Positions 8,585 to 16,580 of a stretch of 64,000 nt of DNA are shown here, in pieces (the stretch's first letter is position 1; every line of letters begins with the position of its first letter). The notes below the pieces were generated by a model. That model had not been told where the DNA came from and searched no databases. It was given only the letters and a program-made list of their open reading frames with translations. Made by a program: the position numbers and the translations under genes. The stretch lies in assembly GCA_965223305.1 (NCBI GenBank), contig CBDCWT010000001.1, positions 22,637 through 86,636 of the forward strand, read 5' to 3'. This DNA comes from CBDCWT01 sp965223305 (GTDB lineage: Bacteria > Planctomycetota > Planctomycetia > Pirellulales > Pirellulaceae).

Positions 8585-9278
8585 ACTTCCTTTGGTGTTG
8601 CTGGCCGGAGCGTTGGGATCGTCCCATTGTCTGGGAATGTGCGGTCCTTTCGCGCTGAGCATCGGTAGCGGAGCGGCCACTTGGTGGGGCAACCTGCGAC
8701 GCCAAGCGACCTTTAGCCTGGGCCGCATCTTTACATACACGACCTTTGGTGCAGCGGCGGGTTTCGGTGGGTTGAGACTGTCGCAGGCCGTACCAACGAT
8801 GGTCAATCTGCCGGCGGTGATGGCCGTCGTCGCCGGGCTGTTCTTGATCTATCAGGGACTGCAGTCGGCTGGCGTTGTGGGGGGCCGGACGGGACAGGCC
8901 GGCTCGGGCCCGTGCATCACCGGCAGTTTCTTCTCCGCGTTCTTGCATCACCCCGGCAGGATGCGGTTGTTCTTGGCGGGGATGTTCACGGGCATGCTGC
9001 CATGCGGTTTGGTCTACGGCTTTCTGGCGTTGGCGGCCAGCAGTGCGAGCATGTCGCGCGGCGCCGCGACCATGGCGGTCTTTGGTCTGGGCACCGTTCC
9101 CTTGATGATCGTGGCTGGGTTGAGTGGAACGCTGCTGACCTGGGGAGCTCGACAGCGCTTGCTGCGAGTCGCCGCCTGGTGCGTGGTACTGGCCGGAGTC
9201 GTCTCGATCGTCCGCGGCGCCGGCTTTGTTCAGATTCCTGGTTTGGTCGAGGCAGTGGGTTGCCCCTATTGCTTCTGA
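8577..9278 (+). CDS. DsbD_2/UreH-type (TauE/SafE-like) membrane protein
   Basis: I chose the GTG at 8577, eight bases inside the end of ccoI, with GGGAG just upstream; this gives 233 residues. Motifs: GSSHCLGMCGPF near the N-terminus and the internal counterpart GMFTGMLPCGLVYGF, each with a Cys, in a six-helix protein. Proteins of this type commonly end cbb3 or copper operons and are proposed to handle copper or thiol reduction. Overlap with ccoI supports a role in oxidase maturation (inference). Confidence 0.8.
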   Translation: MLELPLVLLAGALGSSHCLGMCGPFALSIGSGAATWWGNLRRQATFSLGRIFTYTTFGAAAGFGGLRLSQAVPTMVNLPAVMAVVAGLFLIYQGLQSAGVVGGRTGQAGSGPCITGSFFSAFLHHPGRMRLFLAGMFTGMLPCGLVYGFLALAASSASMSRGAATMAVFGLGTVPLMIVAGLSGTLLTWGARQRLLRVAAWCVVLAGVVSIVRGAGFVQIPGLVEAVGCPYCF

Positions 9279-9283
9279 GGTCA

Positions 9284-9391
9284 AGCAGCCTGTTGATTTT
9301 CTCAGCCGGGCTGCGGCATCACAGGGATGTGATGCCAAATCAGCGACGTAAGTCGTTGATTTGCGAGCCGCGAAGAACTCTGTTCTGAGCT
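9284..9391. repeat. MITE-like repeat, partial copy 1
   Basis: Starts AGCAGCCTGTTGATTTTC and runs to GAACTCTGTTCTGAGCT. The same sequence, inverted and longer, is at 59582-59730. This copy lies between the convergent genes ending at 9278 and 9390 and includes the stop codon of the minus-strand gene. It lacks the right-hand hairpin arm of copy 2. Confidence 0.7.
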
Positions 9392-9836
9392 AGCTGGGCG
9401 ATTGAACGGTCAACACGGCGGCGGCCAGGCCCAAGCCTAACACGTTGAGCAGCAGAATCAGGACCGCGACACCCCAGATGGTACGTGTGCCATCGTCGAT
9501 GGCTCGTTTCTTGCCATCACGGCGGCTCAAGAAATGGCTCGCGATCACACCGCATACCCAGCTCCAGTGCAGCATCAGGTGAACGAGCACGGCAAAGGCG
9601 ACGAGGCACAGGAGGGCGAATTGAAGGTCTGACCACTGGCTGTAGGTCCATCCCCAGAGCAGCCAGCCAGCTGCGTTGGGACCGGGAGGAAACACAAAAC
9701 GGATGACCGCGCTGATCCAAACCAGCAGCGCGAAGAGGACGAGCATAAAGCAGTCCAACCAGAAGTTCGTCAACGTCCGCGACAGTTTGGGGCGTGCTGT
9801 TGGTGGGCTTACGCATTCGTCTTGAGATCTCAGCAA
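9390..9836 (-). CDS. Four-helix membrane protein, probably DUF4405/cytochrome b561-like
   Basis: Up to 148 residues with about four membrane segments. Features: WLDCFMLVLFALLVWISAV, then GPNAAGWLLWGWTYSQWSDL, and VHLMLHWSWVCGVI with His residues placed as haem ligands in DUF4405 proteins. The start is uncertain: a TTG at 9836 gives the length used here but has no clear ribosome site. Its stop lies in the repeat copy. A haem-binding membrane role is inferred. Confidence 0.6.
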   Translation of the reverse strand: MLRSQDECVSPPTARPKLSRTLTNFWLDCFMLVLFALLVWISAVIRFVFPPGPNAAGWLLWGWTYSQWSDLQFALLCLVAFAVLVHLMLHWSWVCGVIASHFLSRRDGKKRAIDDGTRTIWGVAVLILLLNVLGLGLAAAVLTVQSPS

Positions 9837-9982
9837 CTCGGAGTTCCCTGGCCTGTCTGTCCTGTCGCTAGGAGGTCCCGAGCACGATTGGGTGGTTCAA
9901 AGGTAGCAGGCACGCCCCGTCGTGCCGACTGCGATTCTGACGGGTACAGGGCAGGAAAAATGCGGCTTTGGTGTCGGGCGTA

Positions 9983-10004
9983 TCCGCGCGCTGTGGCGCG
10001 CGGA
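9983..10004. other. Perfect 9-bp stem hairpin in intergenic DNA
   Basis: TCCGCGCGC-TGTG-GCGCGCGGA, without a T-run. It lies in the 440-base gap 9837-10277, which otherwise holds only the promoter-like site at 10216 and a direct repeat CATTCATGCTGG at 10128-10139 and 10144-10155. Confidence 0.5.
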
Positions 10005-10214
10005 TGGCCACAAGAACTGATAAACTTGGAGGACGGTCATGATCCCGGATTCTTCACGAGCGGTCTACGGCGTGACCGGAGAGATGGTGGATGGCCGGCA
10101 TGCTTTTTGCCTGATTGACTGTCTGTTCATTCATGCTGGGGTCCATTCATGCTGGCCTCGAAGACATGGGGATCAATCGGCAATTCGCGGCTGGCCCTTG
10201 CCAATGCAGCAGGA

Positions 10215-10231
10215 ATGGCACATCAATAGCA
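10215..10231 (+). promoter_or_regulatory. Candidate sigma54 promoter of CBS-domain gene
   Basis: ATGGCACATCAATAGCA: -24 element TGGCAC is perfect, ten bases separate GG (10217-10218) from GC (10229-10230), and the -12 element is AGC instead of TGC. It ends about 48 bases before the gene at 10278. Two copies of CATTCATGCTGG upstream are possible activator sites. Confidence 0.5.
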
Positions 10232-10277
10232 AGCTTACATTACGATTCCTTCTGTGACTCTGCCGGGGGGACCATTC

Positions 10278-10748
10278 ATGGCTACGAACCCGTACACCCT
10301 GCGTGCCAAAGATGTGATGAGCCGCGATGTGGTTGCCGTCTCGCCGGACGACTCGCTGCACGAAGCGCTGGAGCTGATGGTCGAGAATCGCGTCGCTGCA
10401 CTGCCCGTTGTCAACGGCCGCGATCGCTGCGTGGGTATCTTATCGTCTAGCGATTTGATCGACGTGATGCGTGAATTGGACGATGACCTCACCAGCCTGG
10501 AAACTCCGGACTCGGCCTCGCACCAATGGCTGCTGGACAGGCTGCGGCGGGGAATCGGGGATGACAAGGTGTGCGAGCATATGACGGATCGGGTGGCATC
10601 TGTCGGCGCCGACTCGCCTTTGGCCGATGCCGTGCGGGAGATGCTCCGCAATCGAGTGCATCGACTGCCGGTGACGGACAGTCACGATCGGCTGATGGGA
10701 ATTATCTCGACCATGGATATCTTGGAGGTGTTCGCGGATGGAGGCTGA
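10278..10748 (+). CDS. Two-CBS-domain protein
   Basis: 156 residues from the ATG at 10278, chosen for the GGGGGGA seven bases upstream over a GTG at 10254. Two CBS domains: residues about 9-60 (AKDVMSRDVVAVSPDDSL, ALPVVNGRDRCVGILSSSDL) and about 98-150 (VCEHMTDRVASV, RLPVTDSHDRLMGIISTMDI). CBS pairs bind adenine nucleotides. Stand-alone CBS pairs of this kind include mycobacterial Hrp1 of the DosR regulon. It has a paralogue at 21914. Confidence 0.88.
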   Translation: MATNPYTLRAKDVMSRDVVAVSPDDSLHEALELMVENRVAALPVVNGRDRCVGILSSSDLIDVMRELDDDLTSLETPDSASHQWLLDRLRRGIGDDKVCEHMTDRVASVGADSPLADAVREMLRNRVHRLPVTDSHDRLMGIISTMDILEVFADGG

Positions 10749-10792
10749 CGGGCAAGACGACTTCTGGCTCAGATCCTGACCGCATATTGACC

Positions 10793-12270
10793 ATGCCCTC
10801 TGGTCCAACTGACCGCGATGGTGTCTTTCGTAAGGTGGTCGAGTCGGCTTCCTGCGTTATTGTGATCTTGCGCGCCGACCACAAGATCGCTTACTTTAGC
10901 CCTTACGCCGCGCGGCTAACGGGTTATTCTGGCTCCGACGTCGTTGAACAAGACGGCCTACGGCTGTTCTTGCCGGAAGATGAACACGAAGGGGTGGCGG
11001 CCGAGATTCGGCGCGTGCTGGCTGGAGGGGCGCCGCGGGAGAGCTACGAGCGCGCCATCTTGTGCCGCAACGGCGAGCGACGCTGGCTGCTCTGGAAGGC
11101 TCAGCGGCTAGGAGAATTCGACGGATATCCCGCGCTGCTCGCGATCGGACACGACGTGACGGAGTCACGGCACGCGCATGAGGCTTTGCTGGACCGCGAG
11201 GCGCATCTGCAAGCACTCTTGGACACGGCTGTGGACGGGATCATCACCATTGATGAGCACGGGGCTATTCAGTCGGTCAACGCGGCGGCTGAGCGGATCT
11301 TCGGTTATGCGGCGGGGCGAGATGTTGGGAAACAATGTGTCGATGCTCATGCCGTCTCCGTACCGCGAGCAGCACGATGACTACCTGGCTGCTTACTACC
11401 GGACGGGCGAGAGAAAGGTCATCGGGATCGGTCGCGAGGCCGAGGGGAGACGCAAGGACGGTACCAGTTTTCCCATCGACATCGCCGTAAGTGAGGTCAA
11501 CGGCGGTCGGCCGCGGCGGTTTACGGGGATTGTGCGCGACATCAGCGAACGGCGGCAGGCGGAGGAACGCGTGCTGCAATCTGAACGGCTGGCCGCGATT
11601 GGGCAGATGATCACAGGGCTCGCCCACGAGAGCCGCAACGCCTTCCAGCGGAGCCAAGCCTGCCTGGAGATGTTGGAGCTCGAACTGGAAGAGCAGCCGG
11701 AAGCGTTGCATCTTGTACGCCGGATTCAGCGGGCGCACGACCATCTGCACCACCTCTACGAAGAAGTCCGCGACTATGCAGCACCGCTGCGGCTGAAGCG
11801 GGAGTTGTTGCGATCTCGCACAGGTCTGGCGCGACACCTGGGCGCACCTCGAGGTTGCCAGGAGCGAAAAAAAAGTAGCGTTTCGCGAAGAAGTGGAGGG
11901 AGTCGATGTGATGTGCGAGGTCGACGTGAACGCCCTGGAGCAGGTCTTCCGCAACATTCTGGAAAACGCGATCGCTGCCTGCCCTGACCCGGGAGAAATC
12001 GTAATCCGTTGCACAGCAACAACTCTGGAGCGGCAAGAAGCGGTGCGCGTGGTGGTGCGAGACAACGGTCCGGGGTTCGACGCGGAGGTCAAGCGAAACA
12101 TCTTCGAGCCGTTCTATACGACGAAAACCAAAGGCACGGGGCTCGGCATGGCGATTGCAAGAAGGATTGTGGAAGCCCACGGCGGTTTGATCGCGGTCAG
12201 CGACCGATCGCCAGGCGCCGAACTACAGCTCACCATTCCTCGACGATCCCCGGGACTGATCGCAAGCTAA
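10793..12270 (+). CDS. PAS-PAS sensor histidine kinase, frameshifted twice as sequenced
   Basis: The three reading-frame pieces join into a kinase of about 491 residues: PAS (about 10-125, SCVIVILRADHKIAYFSP), second FixL-like PAS (about 135-250, TAVDGIITIDEHGAIQSV and LGNNVSMLMPSPYREQHD), HisKA-like box with the phospho-acceptor in GLAHESRNAFQRSQACLEML, and HATPase_c (NILENAIAA, DNGPGFD, GTGLGMAIARRIVEAHGG). Shift 1 is an extra G in the run 11314-11317; removing it gives Gly-Glu-Met-Leu-Gly. Shift 2 is an extra base in TTGTTG at 11805-11810; removing it gives Cys-Asp-Leu. FixL-like PAS domains often bind haem, but that is not shown here. The response regulator gene follows. Confidence 0.8.
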
Positions 12271-12429
12271 ACTGCTGATAGCGTCGGCGGCCGGGTAAGA
12301 GGTAGTTAGCGGGGCGGAAAAACGGCCCCTCCCGGAAGGGCCGAGCCTATGATTGACGATGTTTGGATGCCGCAAGCTGAATCCCCCAGAATTGCGAGCT
12401 ATCCAGTGGTTGGTGGGGGCCAACGCCAT

Positions 12430-13017
12430 ATGAACCAGTCGCTTCGCATTGCCGTTGCTGATGATGAACCCGACATGCAGCGGTATTTTGAGAAGATCTT
12501 GCCGCGGATGGGCCACAAGGTGGTGGCAGTTGCAGCGAACGGCCGAGAGCTGGTCGAGCTCTGCTTGGCAGAACGGCCTGACTTGGTAATTACAGACATC
12601 AAAATGCCGGAGATGGACGGCATCCAAGCTGCCGAGGCACTGTACCAGCAGCTGCGCGTGCCGGTCATCCTCGTGTCGGCCTACCACGACGAGCAACTGG
12701 TTGAGCGGGCGGAGAACGACCACGTCTTTGCCTATTTGGTCAAGCCCATCAAACAAGCTCAGCTGGGTCCGGCTATCGGTATTGCGATGCATCGCTTCGA
12801 GCAGTTTCAGGCGGTTCAGAACGAGGCGAGCGATCTGCGGCAAGCGCTCGCTGATCGAAAGCTCATAGAACGCGCCAAGGGTGTCATGATGAAGCGGTCC
12901 GGGTTAGCCGAGCCGGATGCCTTTCGAGCGCTGCAGAAGCTGGCCAGCAACAAGAACCTGAAGCTGGTCGAGATCGCTCGTGCCTTGTTGGCCACCGATC
13001 AGGCCTACGACTGTTGA
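12430..13017 (+). CDS. Response regulator with ANTAR RNA-binding output domain
   Basis: 195 residues from ATG 12430; an in-frame ATG at 12349 is possible but would add a poorly conserved leader. Receiver domain about 5-120 with DDEPD, phospho-acceptor Asp in VITDIKMPEMDG, the VSAYHD segment and VKPI. C-terminal ANTAR domain about 135-190 (ADRKLIERAKGVMMKRSGL, EPDAFRALQKLA). ANTAR proteins act as antiterminators on paired RNA hairpins. It probably receives phosphate from the kinase just upstream. Confidence 0.9.
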   Translation: MNQSLRIAVADDEPDMQRYFEKILPRMGHKVVAVAANGRELVELCLAERPDLVITDIKMPEMDGIQAAEALYQQLRVPVILVSAYHDEQLVERAENDHVFAYLVKPIKQAQLGPAIGIAMHRFEQFQAVQNEASDLRQALADRKLIERAKGVMMKRSGLAEPDAFRALQKLASNKNLKLVEIARALLATDQAYDC

Positions 13018-13136
13018 TGGGCGATCGCCTGCGGGTGCTGACCTTGACGTCTGCCGCCGGTTCGGTCATCGTGAAAGCAAGAGAGTGCAAGGGGAGTCGA
13101 CCGGCTCATGATTGGGCGGTCGGCCGTGGCTATGAC

Positions 13137-13176
13137 AGCCCAGGCGGAGCATGACAGTTCCCCCTGGGCTTTTTTT
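13137..13176 (+). terminator. Rho-independent terminator after the response regulator
   Basis: AGCCCAGG (13137-13144) pairs with CCTGGGCT (13163-13170) and is followed by seven T. It lies 120 bases after the stop of the regulator and before the BON gene. Confidence 0.8.
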
Positions 13177-13210
13177 AGTTTGATCGTATTGTGTTCGCTA
13201 GGAGTCGATC

Positions 13211-13471
13211 ATGTTAACCCAACTCGGCAACACTGGTTCCTGCGATCCTGCCTCCGCGGCGAGCGAGTCCAGCCGCGTGTCGCAGTGGGCGGCGCGGCAG
13301 CTCAGGGAGACCGGCTATCCTGCGCTAACGACGGTTTCGTGCCACTATCACGAAGGCGTGCTCATTCTGCGCGGCTGTGTGCCCTCATATCACCTGAAGC
13401 AGGTCGCCCAGACGGTGGTGGCACAGCTGCCTGAGGTACAACAGGTCGTAAATCGTCTGACTGTGAGATGA
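13211..13471 (+). CDS. BON-domain protein
   Basis: 86 residues. ATG 13211 follows CTAGGAGTCGATC. The C-terminal part matches the BON pattern: GYPALTTVSCHYHEGVLILRG, then VAQTVVAQLPEVQQVVNRL. No signal peptide. BON domains are thought to bind membranes or partner proteins under stress. Single gene between a terminator and a sigma54-like promoter. Confidence 0.75.
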   Translation: MLTQLGNTGSCDPASAASESSRVSQWAARQLRETGYPALTTVSCHYHEGVLILRGCVPSYHLKQVAQTVVAQLPEVQQVVNRLTVR

Positions 13472-13496
13472 ACATGTTGCTGGGGCTCCAGTTCGT

Positions 13497-13513
13497 TTGG
13501 CACGCCAAGTGCA
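13497..13513 (+). promoter_or_regulatory. Candidate sigma54 promoter of the hemerythrin genes
   Basis: TTGGCACGCCAAGTGCA: perfect -24 TTGGCACG, ten bases, then GTGCA. GG at 13499-13500 and GC at 13511-13512. It is 161 bases before the gene at 13673; the repeat at 13560-13656 sits in between and would be in the leader RNA. Confidence 0.6.
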
Positions 13514-13559
13514 GTATTAGTGCAGTACTAACGCGAGGTGCCTTTGGTGGGACTGCGGG

Positions 13560-13656
13560 CTGTAGCCGAACTCGCCAGAGTTTGGCGGAAGACGCCAGGT
13601 TTGGCTGAACTCACTAGAGTTTGGTGACTGCCAAATTCTGGCGAATTCGGCTACGA
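13560..13656. repeat. Intergenic repeat, family GTAGCCGAACTCGCCAGAG, imperfect inverted pair
   Basis: TGTAGCCGAACTCGCCAGAG (from 13560) followed by degenerate copies and ending in the inverse, CTGGCGAATTCGGCTAC. The two arms can pair into a long hairpin. Confidence 0.7.
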
Positions 13657-13672
13657 GAAAGGGGGTGGACGG

Positions 13673-14118
13673 ATGAACGAGCGATCAGGTGAGGTTGACC
13701 GGTACCAGCAGCTTCAGCAGGAGCACGCGGAGCTGCGCGAGCTACTGGGCAACATCCATCGCGTGCTTTCCGAGCGGTTGGAGTCGGTAGCCCGCGTCTC
13801 CGAGATGCTCGCCTCTCTGTCCAGCCACATCGAAGCGCACTTCAAGGAGGAAGAGGTCGCTGGCTTTTTCGATGAGATTGTGGAGCACGCGCCGCGTCTG
13901 TCTTCGCATACGGAAGCGTTGCGGAGCGAGCATACGCAGCTGCTGGCGGCCGTGTGCGCGCGTTGAGTGAGGCGGCCGGCCAGGCAGACCTCCCCGACTG
14001 GTGGCAGCGTTTGGAGCAGTTGTTTCGCGAATTCAGTAAAGAATTGATGAAGCACGAGGTCAAGGAGAACGACCTCCTTCAGGAAGCGTTTACCGAGGAC
14101 ATCGGTTCACAGGATTAG
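13673..14118 (+). CDS. Hemerythrin-like domain protein, frameshifted as sequenced
   Basis: As read, the protein stops after 97 residues, but the next frame continues the same helical fold to a TAG at 14116-14118. Removing two bases from the GCGCGCG tract at 13956-13962 restores one protein of about 147 residues. His/Glu pattern: QQEHAELRELL, SSHIEAHFKEEE, RSEHTQLL and ELMKHEVKENDLL, as in hemerythrin/HHE proteins that bind a di-iron centre. GGGGGTGGAC precedes the ATG. It is paralogous to the next gene. Confidence 0.75.
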
Positions 14119-14165
14119 GCGCGTATGTTACAAGGTACGCGACGAGTGAGAGGAGTCGTACCGAG

Positions 14166-14603
14166 ATGCAGGACCTAGTTGAGTGTCAAGCTTATCTCGT
14201 GCACTTGCGCGAAGAGCATCGCCAGCTACATGAGCTTGTCCGAGAGATTCAGATGGCGTTGGAGTCACCCGCTGGCAGCCTGGACGCGGATTTGCTACAC
14301 CGCATGCGGCGCCGGCTGCAGAATCTGCGCAAGGAGCTCGCTCGCCATTTCTCTGAAGAGGACGCTGGCGGCTGTATCGAAGAGGCCGTCTCCCGGCGAC
14401 CGTCGTTGGCGGCAGAGGCCCGCCAAGTTGCTGAGCAACATCTCGACCTGCTGCGGCAATTGGATGGAATTATCGAGGAGGCGGCGGAGGCACCGCAATC
14501 GATGCAGACCAGCTTCCCGGTGTTTGCGAAGCAGCTGTTGAGCCACGAGGCCAGCGAAAATCGTATCATCGAGCGAGGCTTCAACATCAACCTCGATTCA
14601 TAG
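14166..14603 (+). CDS. Hemerythrin-like domain protein (intact paralogue)
   Basis: 145 residues, all-helical. Pattern: LREEHRQLHELVREI, ELARHFSEEDAGGCIEE, VAEQHLDLLRQLDGII and KQLLSHEASENRIIE. The spacing of His and Glu matches the upstream paralogue. AGAGGAG precedes the ATG. Family members bind O2 or NO, or store iron; a role in gas sensing or detoxification fits the surrounding respiratory genes (inference). Confidence 0.75.
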   Translation: MQDLVECQAYLVHLREEHRQLHELVREIQMALESPAGSLDADLLHRMRRRLQNLRKELARHFSEEDAGGCIEEAVSRRPSLAAEARQVAEQHLDLLRQLDGIIEEAAEAPQSMQTSFPVFAKQLLSHEASENRIIERGFNINLDS

Positions 14604-14719
14604 CGAGTTCGCTACGTCGGTGCACCTCAACACACCGGGCCACGCCAGACTGCCTGGCCTACCCATTAACCGAACCCACGACCGCAGCAGCTCTGTGGCG
14701 GTTCAGAGGAGGAAAAACG

Positions 14720-15307
14720 ATGTCAAAGGATGACGCGTCTACAAACAGTCGGCGGAGTTTCCTCGGAGCTGGTTCGAGCTTGGTGATGGGCGGCGGGCTA
14801 ATCGCCGGCTACGGAACGTTGGGCGTGATGGCCGGGCGATTCCTCTATCCTGCCGGGGACGGCGGCGGGGAGTGGCAGTATGTGGCCACGGTGGAGCAAC
14901 TTGGCTCAGGCGAATCACTCGAGTACACAGCACCTTCGGGCGCGCGGGTGGTTGTGGCGAGGCAGTCCGCGGGTTCGGAGGCTGCGAACTTCATCGCGCT
15001 GTCGAGTGTCTGCCCGCATCTGGGCTGCCAGGTTCACTGGGAATCCCACGAACAGAGATTTTTTTGCCCTTGCCATAACGGCGCATTTGGTCCTAATGGT
15101 CAAGCGACCGAAGGGCCGCCTGCCAAAGCGCGGCAAGAGCTGATCCGCTTTCCGCTTAAGGTCGAGAATGGCCAACTGTTCATCCAGGTGCCGATGGGGA
15201 CGATCCATGGGAGTAGCGCCGTTGCCCAGCGGGCGGAAACGCGAGGGCCGCGGACTGCCCAAATTGGCAACGAGCGGTTGGACTCCAGCACGAAGGGAAT
15301 CACATGA
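14720..15307 (+). CDS. Rieske [2Fe-2S] protein, Tat-exported, of a bc-type complex
   Basis: 195 residues. Tat signal SRRSFLG near residues 10-16 and a hydrophobic anchor. Cluster ligands Cys98/His100 in CPHLGC and Cys116/His119 in CPCH, with Cys103 and Cys118 as the disulphide pair, as in bc1/b6f Rieske proteins. AGAGGAGG precedes the start. The stop overlaps the cytochrome b start (ATGA). Confidence 0.93.
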   Translation: MSKDDASTNSRRSFLGAGSSLVMGGGLIAGYGTLGVMAGRFLYPAGDGGGEWQYVATVEQLGSGESLEYTAPSGARVVVARQSAGSEAANFIALSSVCPHLGCQVHWESHEQRFFCPCHNGAFGPNGQATEGPPAKARQELIRFPLKVENGQLFIQVPMGTIHGSSAVAQRAETRGPRTAQIGNERLDSSTKGIT

Positions 15308-16353
15308 CGCGGATTGGCGAGTGGCTGCAAGAGCGCGTCCCGATCAGCGGCGACCAGCTGCGTGAGCTCACCAACGAACCCGTCCCGAATCACCTCAAGC
15401 GGTGGTGGTTCTGCCTCGGCGGTACACCCGCATATCTGTTCGTGGTGCAGATCGTCACAGGTATTTTATTGGCGTTCTACTACCAGCCGGCCCCAGCGAG
15501 CGCCTACGAGTCGGTGCGCTATATCACTGAGGAGGCCACGTTTGGTTGGTACCTGCGGAGCATGCACAAGTGGGCGGCGACGCTGATGATCGCGGCAGTG
15601 ATCCTGCATCAAATGCGTGTCTATTTCACCGCAGCTTATCGGCGTCCGCGGGAGCTGAACTGGGTCATCGGCATGTGCTTGCTGATGTGTACGTTGCTGA
15701 CCGGATTCACGGGCTACAGTCTTGTCTTCGAGCAGCTCAGCTACTGGGGCGCGACCGTGGCGGCGAATATCTCCGATGCCGTTCCAGTGGTCGGAGGCGT
15801 GATGAAACAGATGCTGCTGGCCGGAGATTCCTACAACGAACGGACGCTGTCCCGGTTTTACATTCTGCATGCAGCGGTGCTGCCGACCACAATCACGCTG
15901 CTTGTCATCGTACACATCGCCTTCATTCGCATGCACGGTGTAACCGAGCTACGGTTTGACGACGAACAGCCCAGCGAAAACGACCACTTCAACTTCTTTC
16001 CGGATCACATACTCACCGAGCTAACGATCGGGCTGGTACTGATGGTCCTGCTCAGCGTGTTGTCGACCGTGCTGCCTGCGACTCTGGGGCCCAAAGCGGA
16101 TCCTCTGACGACGCCAGAAGAAATCAAACCGGAGTGGTTTTTCTACGTCTCGTTTCGCTGGTTGAAGCTCTTCACGTTGACCTTTGCGGTGCTGAGCACG
16201 GGACTGATTCTGGCCGCCATGTTCCTGTGGCCGTGGATCGATGCGGGCTTGCGGAAGTTGACAGGAAAAGAGGATATCAGTGTGTGGATTGGGATTGTGG
16301 CTTCGCTGCTGTTGATCGGTTTAACGATTTGGGAAGCGGCCGTGGCGCACTAG
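15304..16353 (+). CDS. Cytochrome b subunit of a bc-type quinol oxidising complex
   Basis: 349 residues. Four-helix core with haem His residues in MHKWAATLMIAAVILHQMR and the fourth helix LHAAVLPTTITLLVIVHIAF. A shortened C-terminal part carries PEEIKPEWFF, the PEWY quinol-site motif with Phe for Tyr. About eight membrane segments in total. No cytochrome c1 gene follows directly; the octahaem cytochrome 228 bases downstream may be the electron partner (inference). Confidence 0.92.
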   Translation: MTRIGEWLQERVPISGDQLRELTNEPVPNHLKRWWFCLGGTPAYLFVVQIVTGILLAFYYQPAPASAYESVRYITEEATFGWYLRSMHKWAATLMIAAVILHQMRVYFTAAYRRPRELNWVIGMCLLMCTLLTGFTGYSLVFEQLSYWGATVAANISDAVPVVGGVMKQMLLAGDSYNERTLSRFYILHAAVLPTTITLLVIVHIAFIRMHGVTELRFDDEQPSENDHFNFFPDHILTELTIGLVLMVLLSVLSTVLPATLGPKADPLTTPEEIKPEWFFYVSFRWLKLFTLTFAVLSTGLILAAMFLWPWIDAGLRKLTGKEDISVWIGIVASLLLIGLTIWEAAVAH

Positions 16354-16375
16354 TGGAGTGTCAAAGTCCAAATTG

Positions 16376-16443
16376 TGGGTAGCCGAACTCGCCAGAGTTT
16401 GGACGCCGCAGAAAAATGCCAAAGTCTGGCGACTTCGGCTACT
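16376..16443. repeat. Intergenic repeat, family GTAGCCGAACTCGCCAGAG, inverted pair
   Basis: GTAGCCGAACTCGCCAGAG and its inverse CTGGCGACTTCGGCTAC around a short spacer. A partial copy of the ACGGCACACGGAGTGTGCC palindrome follows at 16519-16537. Confidence 0.7.
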
Positions 16444-16580
16444 GCCACAATTAAGCTTGACGCGCGACTAGGTTCCGCCGTGCCGTCCGCTATTTGACTT
16501 GATGTGATCCTGAGGGTTACGGCACACGGAGTGTGCCCACTACTTCGCATATAGATCATTTGACCATAGGAAGTTAGTTC

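Noticed and set aside
13018..13036. GG-N10-GC before the BON gene
   Set aside because: Only the GG and GC match; it lies about 175 bases upstream and before a terminator.
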